Positions 46,431 through 58,160 of a DNA stretch of 64,000 bases are shown here, one piece after another (within the stretch, counting starts at the first letter, position 1; the number at the start of each line of letters is the position of its first letter). A program made the translations under genes and the position numbers. The notes below the pieces were generated by a model, which was not told where the DNA came from, made no database searches, and saw only the letters and a list, made by a program, of their open reading frames with translations. The stretch covers positions 35,979,312 to 36,043,311 of the forward strand of contig NC_089232.1 in assembly GCF_963924675.1 (NCBI RefSeq). Direction: 5' to 3'. Source of the stretch: Phocoena phocoena (lineage: Eukaryota; Chordata; Mammalia; Artiodactyla; Phocoenidae).

Positions 46431-47670
46431 CAAGATAGTCATCAAAACCTGGGCATTTTTGTCTTTGCCTCGTTAGTTCTCCTAACAAGCCGAGCTCCTC
46501 CACTCTTGGTCAGGAACATCAGTCAGTGCTCTGTATGTACATCAGCACCACCTACCATGCTTCCTTATGCTCTGACACTTGGAATGAGAACATTTAGAAA
46601 ACCACAAAGACTAAATTAAATTTCAATTTTGTCTGTTAGAAACTGAGTCCATTGAGGTGTGTGTTCTATGCTACTAATCATGGCCTTCAACCTGAACCCT
46701 CGTGCCATAAGTGAGAGGAGTGTTTATGCTCCTTTTGTTAGCTGTCAGAGTGACTGGAAGGTGGTGGAGCTGGACTGCAGATAAAACCAGTTCACTTTCA
46801 GATGTACCTGATCTCCCAACAGTACTGTCTTCTTGTTCCTTGGACGAGGTCCACACATGTGGGATTTACGTGTGCAAGAGTGCATGCCCTAACAGAAAAG
46901 AATGATCCCAGCTTGGCTGCAACAGACTAGGCAAAGAGCCTAGGCAAAGAGCTCCTGGGCTCTGGAGGATATGGAGAATGGCCCATAGAACCAACTCTGA
47001 CTTAAACGGACATGTGACGTCTTCCCGAAAGTGGCAACAGAATCTCTGGCAACAGAGTGAGGCAATTAGAAAAAAATTAAGTCTCTTTTTACAGTTTGTC
47101 CAGGTTAATCTTTTTTCTTTTTTGAAAGTAATGTTTACCTTTGTTTAATGTTAGAGTCCCAGGATAAATAGATATTATATATAAATGGATATCATGGGCC
47201 CTGTATTTCACAACCAGGACCTACATTTAGTAAATATTTTTCTCATTAACTCCTACCAGGATGTTATTTTTGAGATATAGGTCTTAATCGAGCCTTTCAC
47301 AAGTGAAATATAACAGAAGTCTTAGAAATGAATCTACTAACTGCATTTTTCCGGATGCATTTCAAATACGGTAGTCTAATTATAAGCAACCCCTACACAC
47401 AAATGGCTGCTGCTCTTGCCCCACTGTTCCCCTTCTGACCAGGCCCAGGTGCGGCTGCCACGGAAGGCGCGTTGTCAGTGCTCAGAGAATCTGTGGGTGG
47501 GAGTGGAGGAAGGAGGGACAGTTAAAGAAACAGTGCCTGGGGAGCAGACCCCAGGAACAGAGCCTGTGCCGTCATACTGTGGCAGTTTCCTGTCCCCTTG
47601 TCCACAACCAGACTTATTTGTTTTACTTATCCTCATCAAGTGCCATTGGACAGAGTAACAAGTGTGGATT
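46431..47670. other. Unassigned intronic sequence
   Basis: No repeat or exon recognised. GC-richer at 47400-47600. Confidence 0.4.
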
Positions 47671-47686
47671 AGCAGGAGTCTTCTTT

Positions 47687-48026
47687 TTTTGGTTAATTAA
47701 TTAATTAATTTTGGGCTGCGTTGGGTCTTTTGCTGTGCACGGACTTTCTCTAGTTGCAGCGAGCGGGGGCTACTCTTTGTTGCACGGGCTTCTCACTGCG
47801 GTGGCTTCTCTTGTTGCAGAGGATGGGCTCTAGGTGCGTCGGCTTCAGTAGTTGTGGCACACAGGCTCAGTAGTTGTGGCTCGCGGGCTCTAGAGTGCAG
47901 GCTCAATAGTTGTGGCACACGGGCTTAGTTGCTCTGCGACATGTGGGATCTTCCCGGACGAGGGCTCGAACCCGTGTCCCCACATTGGCAGGCGGATTCT
48001 TAACCACTGAGCCACCAGTGAAGTCC
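47687..48026 (-). mobile_element. CHR-type SINE, long form
   Basis: Complete antisense copy, tail (TTAA)n, with 16-bp duplication AGCAG(G/C)AGTCTTCTTT at 47671-47686 and 48027-48042. Confidence 0.94.
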
Positions 48027-48054
48027 AGCAGCAGTCTTCTTTAACTTATAGCAA

Positions 48055-48310
48055 GGAGAATAAGAGCATGAGTCTGGAGTCTGACACTGTAGACTTGAAA
48101 TTGGGTGTTACCACCTCCCAGCTGTGTGGCCTTTGAGCAGGTTGCTTTACCCCACCTAGTGAGTCTGTTTTGTCTTCTGTGAATGGGAATAATTGTACCT
48201 ACCTCCCAGGGTTACTGTAGGATTATATTATGACCTGTATGCATATGGTATACATGACCCCATGCCTAAGCTGTATTGATAGTAAGCACTCAATAGATGG
48301 TAGCTCTTTT
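48055..48310 (+). mobile_element. MIR SINE relic
   Basis: Well-preserved MIR: gagtctgacactgtagactt, cagctgtgtggcctttgagc, then ctgtgaatgggaataattgt and the actcaatagatggtagct end. Confidence 0.8.
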
Positions 48311-48422
48311 CATATATGCAGACGAAAGTTTCATTCATGATCCCTACAGCATAAATTATTTTTAAGACAAGGCTTTATTCCACATATCTATCTGAACTCT
48401 ACTCCCCGGAGGAGCTGACATT

Positions 48423-49762
48423 TTTTTTTTTTTTATGAAATAATTTTTTAATTTAATTCATCATTTTCAAGGTATCTTTATTTTTCACACTAGACTTATA
48501 ACCACACATCCACTAAAGATCAATGTGGATCTTTTTTTTATTTGAATTTTTGAATTTTATTTAATTTTTTTTATACAGCAGGTCCTTATTAGTCATCCAT
48601 TTCATACACATCAGTGTGTACATGTCAATTCCAGTCTGCCAATTCATCACACCCCCAGCCCCACCCCCCACCGCTTTCCCCCCTTGGTGTCCATACATTT
48701 TTTTCTCTACTTCTGTGTCTCAATTTCTGCCCTGCAAACCAGTTCATCTGTACCGTTTTTCTAGGTTCCACATATATGCATTAATATACGATATTTGTTT
48801 TTCTCTTTCTGACTTACTTCACTCTGTATGACAGTCTCTAGATCCATCCACGTCTCTACAAATGGCCCAATTTCATTCTTTTTTATGGCTGAGTAATACT
48901 CCATTGTGTATATGTACCACATCTTCTTTATCCATTTGTCTGTTGATGGGCATTTAGGTTGCTTCCATGACCTGGCTATTGTAAATAGTGCTGCAGTGAA
49001 CACTGGGGTGCATGTGTCTTTTTGAATTATGGTTTTCTCAGGGTATATGCCCAGTAGTGGGATTGCTGGGTCATACGGTAATTCTAATTTTAGTTTTTTA
49101 AGGAACTTCCATACTGTTCTCCATAGCGGCTGTATCAATTTACATTCCCACCAATGGTGCAAGAGGGTTCCCTTTTCTCTACACCCTCTCCAGCATTTGT
49201 TGTTTGTAGATTTTCTGATGATGCCCATTCTAACTGGTGTGAGGTGATACCTCATTGTAGTTTTGACTTGCATTTCTCTAATAATTAGTGATGTTGAGCA
49301 GCTTTTCATGTGCTTCTTGGCCATCTGTATGTCTTCTTCGGAGAAATGTCTATTTAGGTCTTCTGCCCATTTTTGGATTGGGTTGTTTGTTTTTTTAATA
49401 TTGAGCTGCATGAGCTGTTTATATATTTTGGAGATTAATCCTTTGTCCGTTGATTCGTTTGCAAATATTTTCTCCCATTCTGAGCGTTGTCTTTTTGTCT
49501 TGTTTATGGTTTCCTTTGCTGCGAAAGCTTTGAAGTTTCATTAGGTCCCATTTGTTTATTTTTGTTTTTATTTCCATTACTCTAAGAGGTGGATCAAAAA
49601 AGATCTTTCTGTGATTTATGTCAAAGAGTGTTCTTCCTATGTTTTCCTCTAAGAGGTTTATAGTGTCCAGTCTTACATTTAGGTCTCTAATCCATTTTGA
49701 GTTTATTTTTGTGTATGGTGCTAGGGAGTGTTCTAATTTCATCCTTTTACATGTAGCTGTCC
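48423..49762 (-). mobile_element. L1, 1.34 kb, 5'-truncated, with a distinct 3' UTR
   Basis: Flanked by the 12-bp duplication GGAGCTGACATT at 48411-48422 and 49763-49774. The 3' UTR (about 48540-48760, tacagcaggtccttattagt) differs from that of copies A and B, which marks another L1 subfamily. Confidence 0.94.
48761..49742 (-). pseudogene. L1 ORF2 C-terminal remnant
   Basis: Two pieces of the L1 reverse-transcriptase protein C-terminus, 49419-49742 and 48761-49411, separated by a one-base frame change near 49415. The text includes [20 protein letters not shown] (the C-terminal Cys-rich region) and the terminal [11 protein letters not shown] block. No catalytic domain is included. Confidence 0.9.
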
Positions 49763-50019
49763 GGAGCTGACATTCTGAGAGGGGTAGGACAGTAGGGCAC
49801 TGTTAGCATAGATATGCTAGGGAAAAGGGCAGGCCAAGGTGAGAAAGTCAGGAGATGTGGAACATCATAAGGCCCTGGGAAGTGGGGAAAGGAAGACTAA
49901 AAGGTGAGACTGGGTACATTCTTCCCCCAGAAAATGGGTGAATTCTTCCTCTTCTTCCTTCCTATTGAACCACATACACATTGTTGCTAGGACCCCAAAC
50001 TCAGGCTGAGACTGTTAAT

Positions 50020-50180
50020 ACTGTATCTGCCCCCTGGCTGTACATTCAGTCACCTGCAGAGCTTATTAAAAAGGAACCATGCTTGGGCCCTGCCCCAGTC
50101 CCTCAAATCTGAATTTCTTAGCGGGTGAGACCCAGTAGCACCTCAGGTAACCAGTGTGCATCCAGGGTGGGGAAGCATTT
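50020..50180 (+). mobile_element. MER5A-like hAT-Charlie fragment
   Basis: Pattern: agtcacctgcagagcttatt, then cttgggccctgccccagtcc, then acctcaggtaaccagtgtgc. Fairly diverged. Confidence 0.65.
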
Positions 50181-50480
50181 TAGCTACGTAGGGGTTAAGT
50201 ATACCTGTGAAGGCTAGCCTGGAAACCTGCCCATTCCAAGTTCTAAACAAGTGGGAACTTTCCACACACAAACACATGCACACATACATACAGACACACA
50301 CACACGAATGTACATATGCAGTCTTAACTTCAGCAGAAATCTTTGTCCTTCATTGATTCAACAATCATGAGGAGTGTAGAAGAGATGCTGTTGTCAATAC
50401 TTTTAAGTGGAGAAATAAGCTTTATTCATGAATAACTATAAAAATTCCAAGATATCATGAATGCTGTAACAGAGGCCTAA
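50181..50480. other. Unassigned, includes a CA-rich tract
   Basis: A degenerate CA repeat at 50264-50305; nothing else recognised. Confidence 0.5.
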
Positions 50481-50780
50481 ATTAGGATGACAGTTCAGAG
50501 GAAGGACAGAGTATCTCATTAGTGCCAGCAGGGACAATCTGGAGCATTGAGGTGAAAAGGGGAACAGCATTTCAGAGAGAGGGAATGTTGTGAGCAAAGA
50601 CTTGGAGGTGGAGAAGCCCAAGGTATATAGAGGAACAATAGGTGGACCAGTTGGGGAGAAAGTTGAAGCTTGTGCTAAGGAATTTGCCAAGTTAGTGCAG
50701 GTTTTGAAGAGGAGGGTGGTGTGGATGGAGCTGTCTGTAGGAAGCTGGATCTGACGGTAATGGTACCCTGAGGGGAGAGG
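50481..50780 (-). mobile_element. L2 3'-region fragment
   Basis: Antisense L2 pattern: ggggaacagcatttcagaga, then tgtgagcaaagacttggagg. Confidence 0.5.
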
Positions 50781-51875
50781 ACTGGAAATGGATGTATTTT
50801 CAAAGACCTGTAGAATTGAACATAGACATAGAGTTGAACAGTGAGCAGTGGGGGAGGGGTGGCACGGAGAGAATGGGAAAGGGGAGGGGAGGGTCGGCAG
50901 CTGGAATGAGAGAGGAAACTCATTCTTTCACTTGGCCCTGCTGTTGCCCAACGTCTGTCTGTTATTCTGCGAGATCTATGTCAGTCCATCTCTAACCACA
51001 CTTTGGATTTTACCTAGGGATGCAAAGGCACAGAAAAAAGCTGGAAAAAAATTTTTTGAAAGCTACCCTTTTTTTGCAGTTTTTTTTTTTCTGAAATTGA
51101 GTGTAGAATATTGGAGAAATTGTTTAAACTAAGGTGTTTCTGTTGCAACCTGCTCATAACTGCTGATTCTTCCTAAATTATTTCTAAAAACCTGGCAGTA
51201 GAAAGACTTCTCTGAAAAACCATCTGCAGCTCTCACTTCCCTGAATCCCATTCTCCCTTTGTCAGGCATTCTTTATCTAATGGCCCAGATAAAATGAACT
51301 CTTTGGGAGAATCTGAGTGCATTTCCACTTATGAGCACAGAGAAATACTTTATTTAGAAATAGGAAGGATTTTGTTGCAAGCCTGTTGCAAGGCTGCAGA
51401 GAGCTCGTATCCAAAAATTAAGGAAGGAGTGTGGGTGTGGGAGCACCTGTCCTGTATTTGCCTGGATTAGCCCTGGTCTCAGAATCCTGAGAAGGGACAG
51501 TGATTTATGTTATTTCCAGTTAATATAAATATTAAGAATGAGAAGAAAGGCTATTGTTAGTTCTGCCTTAGAAATCAGATTAATTAGGCAAAACCATACA
51601 TGAGAGAAGTTTTAATCAGTGAGATGGCGGGTGGGAGGTGGCTTCTCTTATGAAGTTTAATTCACTATAAAGAAACTGAAAAATTGATACAGATATAAAG
51701 ACGATAAAAAGACAATAGACTAAAAAAAAAAAATATGAGAAGTTATTTTAAGAAAGACACCTAATTGCAAACATTGAACTACTGTTTTGACATTTGCTTT
51801 ATTCCATGTATGTATGCTTTATATATAGGTATAAATAATATCTATACAATGATGTGGTTGGGAATATGTACTTAT
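50781..51875. other. Unassigned intronic sequence
   Basis: Nothing recognised. Purine-rich at 50845-50900. Confidence 0.4.
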
Positions 51876-52195
51876 AACAATCATTTTCTTGTATTTCTAT
51901 AGCATTTTTATCATTGAAATTTACTTAGTATTATATTCTATTATGTTTATAAATCATAATTTATCAAGCAGTTCTCTAATGCTGGATCATTAGATTGTTT
52001 CTTGTTTTTAGGTACTAGAGAAACACTGTGTTGTGTAGCTCCTTTTTGCTCTTATTCAATTATTTCCCTAGAATCAGAGTCCTAAGAGTAGATTTATTTA
52101 GTCAAAGAGTATAATATCTTTATGGTGCTTGTCTCAGTTCCTTTCTGAAAATGAGTACTTTCTATATCTGCTTATTAACACTCTAATGATAATAA
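51876..52195 (-). mobile_element. Old L1M fragment
   Basis: Antisense pattern: ttatttccctagaatcagag, then agtcaaagagtataatatct. Highly diverged. Confidence 0.5.
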
Positions 52196-52840
52196 ACCTA
52201 GAAACTATAAAACCTTCTTTATTACCACAGTTTTGATTTCAGTTTTTAAATCTCAAATTGAAAAAAACTATTATTCCTTTAAATTTAGCATCTCATAAAT
52301 ACATTTACATCTGTAATATAAATTAAAAATAAATGCAGTTCATGAATTTATAATTATCAAAATAAGATATATCCTTTATTATATAAAATAAATCCCACAT
52401 ACTATCTTCTCTTTCCTTCAGTATTTCTAGGAAGTTTATATTACTGTTTTTTTAAAACTACAAATCCCTATAAAATCCTAATTTTTCTTTTTTTCATAAT
52501 ACGCTAGGTCAGTTCAATCATATTTATACGCCTAGTAGGTACCAGAGTTTGCTTTAAAAAAAAATCGATGTTTGTGTATGCACACATTTGTTAATTTTAA
52601 AAAGGAAAAACCCAATTTTTATTTGAGTTATTAGATATCAGTCTGGAATATTAAAATATGTTTTTCTGCAAGCTGCAAGTCATCTGTGGTCAGGTAGGTC
52701 TTTTTCCAAGGACTTGTTTTCTGTGTGTCTGATATATAGCTGTGTTAAGACTAAAATAAGCTTTGTGGCTTAGAATAGTCTCCTTGCCAGTCGGTCCCTG
52801 CCACACGTTTTTTTTCCCCTTCAGTCCATCCTATTCATTA
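52196..52840. other. Unassigned AT-rich sequence
   Basis: Nothing recognised. Confidence 0.4.
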
Positions 52841-52995
52841 CTCCCGGATTAATTTTCCTAAAACACTGCTTACTGAAAAACCTCACTGGAAAACCTTAAT
52901 TGACTCCCCATTTCTAGATGAATTGAGTATAAACTTTTCACCTTGGCATTTAAGACCCATGACAAAACATGCCTTTGCAGGTTCACGAGAACCAC
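52841..52995 (+). mobile_element. L2 3'-UTR fragment
   Basis: Pattern: ttaattttcctaaaacactg, then ttaattgactccccatttct and cttggcatttaagacccatg. Confidence 0.65.
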
Positions 52996-53139
52996 TGGCC
53001 AGATTAGTGTGCTGCCGCGGTTCCCCACCCCAGATTTACCTCATCAAAAACTTCTAGGAGTGGGACTCTCCGAAATCTCTCTCTTTTCAAAGCCCCCCAG
53101 TTGAATGAAGCACCACTGGGCAGGGGGGGATGCACTCTG

Positions 53140-53570
53140 GCACCAGCAAAGGGCAGACACAGGCTCACATCGTGGCTCTGCCACTTAGCAGCCCAGGGAT
53201 TTCCAGTATGGGTGCCGGCCTCTACACCTAGGCCTTCTTCTTTTTTTCTGTAAAACGGGGTCAAATTGTATTTTGTGAGAATAATCACAATTACGCATAC
53301 CGCGATTGGTATAGAGTAAGTACTAAAGAAATACTGGCCACTACTGTTTTATAGTGACAGTAGTAGTAATAAAAATCGTAAGCTTTTGTTCAGGCAGATG
53401 TGGGCTCAACTTACAACTCTGTTCTTTCTCTCTCTAGATCTTATCCAAATTACCTTATTCTCTGACCCTCAGTTTCCTCATCTACAAATAGGGCTAATAA
53501 TGCCTCCCTTATTTAATATGAGATATGAAATATCAGCACATTGCTACATAGTAGGCACAAAATGATAGCA
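53140..53570 (+). mobile_element. Two MIR SINE relics in tandem
   Basis: Positions 53145-53350 (cgtggctctgccacttagca ... tatagagtaagtactaaaga) and 53395-53570 (ctgaccctcagtttcctcat ... catagtaggcacaaaatgat) each follow MIR. Confidence 0.65.
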
Positions 53571-53965
53571 AATGTTTTATTATATGCCAGTTACCGTTCT
53601 AAGCTCTTTATGTTTTCTTTGTTTGTTTTTAGCATACCTCAGTTTTTATTTTCAAAACAGGGACACATATTCTTGAAGAAACTTAACAATCATGAATCAA
53701 CTGAATCACTTGACAAGAAGTTCACAAGCCAATGTGAAGAAAGGGAGAGGGTATGAGAGCATGTAAGCTCTTTATGTTTTAACTACTCTTCCTGTGAACC
53801 GTATGAGGTGATACCAGTATTGTCATTATTTCACAGATGAAGAAACTAAGACACAGAGAAGTTAAGTAATTTGCTCAAGGTCACACAGCTAGGAAGCTAT
53901 GAATTTGGACTCACTCCCCTGACTCTAGAGCCCACTCTCACCCACTGTGCAGTGTTTCTTCTCAT
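53571..53965 (-). mobile_element. MIR relic split by a retroposed fragment
   Basis: Antisense MIR text runs to 53616 and resumes at 53764 (cacagatgaagaaactaaga, gctcaaggtcacacagctag). The gap is a 147-bp insertion. Confidence 0.7.
53617..53763 (-). pseudogene. 5'-truncated retroposed mRNA 3' end (processed fragment)
   Basis: A 147-bp insert flanked by a perfect 17-bp duplication TAAGCTCTTTATGTTTT at 53600-53616 and 53764-53780. Read on the minus strand it ends in an A-rich tail (AAAAACAAACAAAG). An AATAAA polyadenylation signal (complement at 53645-53650) lies just before the tail at normal mRNA spacing. It is not L1, CHR or MIR sequence. This is what LINE-driven retroposition of a cellular transcript end looks like. 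The source gene is unknown, and a rare SINE family is the alternative. Confidence 0.65.
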
Positions 53966-53984
53966 TATTATATTGCATTGTTAT

Positions 53985-54125
53985 TGACTTACTTTATTTT
54001 TCCTCCACCCCCTCCTCTATCTATACTAGCTCCCTTAGGACAGTGAGTAATTTTTCTTTATATCCCCTACAGCACCTAGCAAGTACCTCATCTGTAGAAG
54101 ATATTTAACAAACATGTGTTCAATT
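53985..54125 (+). mobile_element. L2 3'-end fragment
   Basis: Pattern: tagctcccttaggacagtga, then tatcccctacagcacctagc and atttaacaaacatgtgttca. Confidence 0.65.
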
Positions 54126-56040
54126 GAGCATAATAAACATACTCATTTCTCACATCTGGTCACAAATAAACTACTCTTGGTTTCAGGCAGTTGTCTTCTG
54201 GCAGAGACCGTCTTCCAGCCAACAAGTCAGAAGACTCTAATTTGTCCACTTAGCTGCTTTCCCAGCCTCTTCCCTCTGAGCTTCAAAAGTTTGTGTTCTG
54301 AGGAGGGGAGGATGTGTCATGGGTCATGAGATTTTGGTAGGGACTCTCCGGAAGGACTAGGCACCTGGAAGGCAGCCTTGTCGGGGTGCTGGGAGGTAAG
54401 AGGCCAGGCTCAAAACAGCTATCTCAGGGGAAGGCAGGTTCAGCTGCCCCCCATGACTCCCCTCTACAGAGACTGTGCCAAGGAAGAAGCTCCCTCCTGC
54501 AGTTAACCCTACACCTCATCGGTTTCTGAGAGATGTTGCATTCATTTCCCCAAAGTGTGACCCTGTTTTCACTTGCTGTTTCAAAGGGGCCATTTCTGAG
54601 GTGACTGTCTCCTCTGACCTCTTTCCCATTCTGTGACATAATGAGAGTATCAATTACGTTCTCCTTTCATGCTGCTACACTTACTTCTATGGATCTCACA
54701 CTTACTCCTTAGGACCCTTTTCTTTTAGCTTTCTCCAAAGGAGACGTTTAGGTGTACATCTTCCTTTATTTTATTACGTTTTTTCTGATTGGAGATTTAA
54801 TCAGAATTGCTATTTCTTGAGTAATCTGAAATCCTGTATTATAGTTGTGATTGTTTTTCTTTGATATTAAAATTTTATCAGGATCTTAGATTTCTGTTTT
54901 TCATAACACCTCCTGTTGTATTTTTCTTATTACAAAATCAGTAAATATTCATTGTAGAAAACTGTAAAAGTGCAGAAAAGAATAAGTTAAAACATACAAA
55001 TGATGTTGCATTCTGGTATTGAGTGATATTTACTTTTAATAGTTTGACACATGTTCTTCATAAAATTAGCATGTGGCTCTACATACTATTTCTTAATTTT
55101 CTTTTACTGTATGATTTAGAAGTATCGTTCTTTGACTTGTTTAGGAAAATAATGGCAATGAATGAAAGGCAGACTTTGTGTACATTGCTGACAATCAGCA
55201 TTAGGCATTTTTTACTAATGCATTTCTTGGAATCTAGGCAGCCTTTTGTCCGAGCTCCATATGGAATTCTGTCTCCATAGTACGAGTGGCTAACAGAAAG
55301 TGAGCTCGATAGGGAATTTTGAGGTGGTTCCCTCTGTGGATCGCAGGCACCGGCCTTCACCCTGCCGTTTGAGTCCCATTACTGAAAACAAAGCTGGCTT
55401 TGGACTGTGCAGTACTGTATGTGGTACTTGATTCTGTATGCCTTGGTTTTCCACATGCCTTGCCAAATTGGTTTCCTGACCATGACCTTGTAGTTCAGCA
55501 TTTCCCTTTCCCTCCACCCGTTTCCTGCCTTTACTTTTGATCATCAGGATTCTTTTTCACATGAATCCCACGGTAGTAATGTAGTAGTCAGACCCACAGT
55601 CAGGAGACCCCACCCCTTGGTCTCCTGAAATTCTTTCTGGAAAAGTACATTTTCCAGGTCTATACTCAATAATTGTAATATCAAAGTACCACACAATTTT
55701 TAAAATGTCTTTTATTTTGTTTTTAGTAGCAGATTTTGGAATAGAGAAACTTTTTTTTTCTTCAGCAACCCTGGCATTGACATTGCTCTTAAGGAGCATT
55801 TTTAGCTCTTACCTGTATGCACGTGTTGACTTCTACAGTTTGTTCAGTCCTCATGTCTTCCCACTGCTCCAGTCCTGTATTTCTGTATGCTTTTATTAGG
55901 ACATCTCCAGTTAAGTGTAACATTGTCACTTTAAGCTCAACCTGTCTCATTTGGACCTCATTATCTTGCATACAAACCTGCTTCAACTACCTTTTTTCTT
56001 TCCTGTGGAACCTAATGTTCATTTGCTCTCCCAGAGTACT
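54126..56040. other. Unassigned intronic sequence
   Basis: No exon or clear repeat. A fragment near 54920-55020 may be old L1. Several 60-94 codon frames lack any recognisable feature. Confidence 0.4.
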
Positions 56041-56247
56041 AACTGTTAGAACTGGCAAGAGAATACAATAAGGTGACCAGATGCAAAGTGAAGTACACAG
56101 AATTCAGTAGCTCTCCTATACATCATCAATGATCACGATGAAATAAGATAAATATAATGATGAAAAAACATATATATTTGAAAATATAATGAAATAAAGT
56201 CCCAATCACCATAGCAATTAAAACTATAAAATATATAGGAACAATTT

Positions 56248-56600
56248 GTTTTAAATAATTTTTTTAATAGATTTATTTATTTTTGGCAGCGTTGGGTCTT
56301 TGTTGCTGTGCGCGGGCTTTCTCTAGTTGCAGCGAGAGGGGGCTACTCCTTGTTGCGGGTGCATGTGCTTCTCATTGCAGTGGCTTCTCTTGTTGTGGAG
56401 CATGGGCTGTAGGTGCGTGGGCTTCAGTAGTTGTGGCACACGGGCTCAATGGTTGTGGCTCACAGGCTCTAGGCTCAGTAGTTGTGGCACACGGGCTTAG
56501 TTGCTCTGCGGCATGTGGGATTCTCCTGGACCAGGGCTCGAACCTATGTCCCCTGCATTGACAGGCGGATTCCCAACCACTGTGCCACCAGGGAAGTCCC
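56248..56600 (-). mobile_element. CHR-type SINE, long form
   Basis: Complete antisense copy with 12-bp near-perfect duplication TAGGAACA(A/G)TTT at 56236-56247 and 56601-56612. Confidence 0.92.
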
Positions 56601-56880
56601 TAGGAACAGTTTTTAATAATAATTCTGTAAGACTTTAAAAATTTTCTTTTGCTGAAGGACTAAATATGTAGAGAAACATATTCCTAGGTGAGAAGATGCC
56701 AGTTCTCCCCAAGGCAATCTATAGATTCAGTGCAGTTACAACCAAAGTCCTGATGGAATTTTTAATACAATTTGATAAGCTAATTCCAGCATTTCTCAAA
56801 ATTTGAATAAAGAAGAATGAAAGGCATAATCCTACCAGGTACAAACATCTACCTCAAATCTAGAGTAATTAAAACATAAT

Positions 56881-57525
56881 GACCATAATTCAAAAAGAGT
56901 CATGTACCACAGTGTTCATTGCAGCTCTGTTTACAATAGCCAGGACATGGAAGCAACCTAAGTGTTCATTGACAGATTAATGGATAAAGAAGATGTGGCA
57001 CATATATACAATGGAATATTAGCCATAAAAGGAAACGAAACTGAGTTATATGTAGTGAGGTGGATGGACCTAGAGTCTGTCATACAGAGTGAAGGAAGTC
57101 AGAAAGTGAAAAACAAATACTGTATGCTAACACATACATACGGAATCTAAAAAAAAAAAAAAAGGTTCTGAAGAACCTAGGGGCAGGACAGAAATAAAGA
57201 CGCAGACGTAGAGAAATGGACTTGAGGACACGGGGAGGGGGAAGGGTAAGCTGGGACAAAGTGAGAGAGTGGCATGGACACATATACACTACCAAACGTA
57301 AGATAGGTAGCTAGTGGGAAGCAGTTGCATCGCACAGGGAGATCAGCTCAGTGCTTTGTGGCCACCTAGAGGGGTGGGATAGGGAGGATGGGAGGGAGAT
57401 GCAAGAGGGAGGAGATATGGGGATATATGTATACGTATAGCAGATTCACTTTGTTATAAAGCAGAAACTAACACACCATTTTAAAGCAATTATACCCCAA
57501 TAAAGATGTTAAAAAAAAAAAAACT
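56881..57525 (+). mobile_element. L1 3'-end fragment, sense orientation
   Basis: Last ORF2 codons (56962-57150: YNGILAIKGNETELYVVRWM), 3' UTR and a poly-A tail at 57511-57523. This is the only clearly young L1 piece on the + strand in the window. Confidence 0.9.
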
Positions 57526-57829
57526 TCATGGCATTGGCATAGGAAGAGATCAACAGAACAGAATAGAATCCAGAAAAAAGACATAGAACCAAATTGAATA
57601 TATGATAAATACAGCTTTTATAATCAAAGGGAAGAGGATGGACTTTTCAGTAAATTAGAGAGAGAGAACAAAGAACACAGCAGAGGCCCTCAGATGAGAG
57701 ACATGTATGGTGCATCTTTTCCAGCAAGAGATGCCCTTTACTGGAGAGGAGTAGCAGGGGCAGTAGAGAGAAATGATGTTAAGGAGGTAAGCAAAGGTCC
57801 TCATATATCCTTCTAAAGAGTTTAGACCT

Positions 57830-58160
57830 TTTATTCAAGTACCTTATTCATCCCTAGATTACTACAAATTTTTTCATATATTTTCTTCTATGTTCTTTTA
57901 TGGTTTATTTTATTACATTTAGATCTTTATCTCAAATTTATTCCCATTCATTATATGAGGTAAGGATACCATTTTCATTTTTCCTAACTAAATAGCCAAT
58001 TATCCCAGTTCCATTAATTGAATCTTCTTCCAGTGGTTTTAAGTGCTGCTTTAAATGTCATCATATATAAAATTATTTTTCTGGGTTTGTTTCTGAACTC
58101 TATTTCATCCCATAAATATGTTTGTCTATTCCCATGCTTATATAAAATGCACCACCTTGA
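57830..58160 (-). mobile_element. Old L1M ORF2 fragment
   Basis: Antisense pattern: ttatctcaaatttattccca, then ccaattatcccagttccatt and attcccatgcttatat. Confidence 0.65.

Larger units (their letters stand above)
56041..57640 (+). mobile_element. Old L1M ORF2 fragment, split by a SINE and a younger L1
   Basis: ORF2 text occurs at 56060-56250 (accatagcaattaaaactat), 56613-56880 (caaggcaatctatagattca) and 57526-57640 (aacagaacagaatagaatcc), in the correct order on the + strand. A SINE (56248-56600) and a younger L1 (56881-57525) separate the pieces. Confidence 0.7.

Noticed and set aside
55290..55544. 84-codon minus-strand frame
   Set aside because: No family resemblance and no supporting context.
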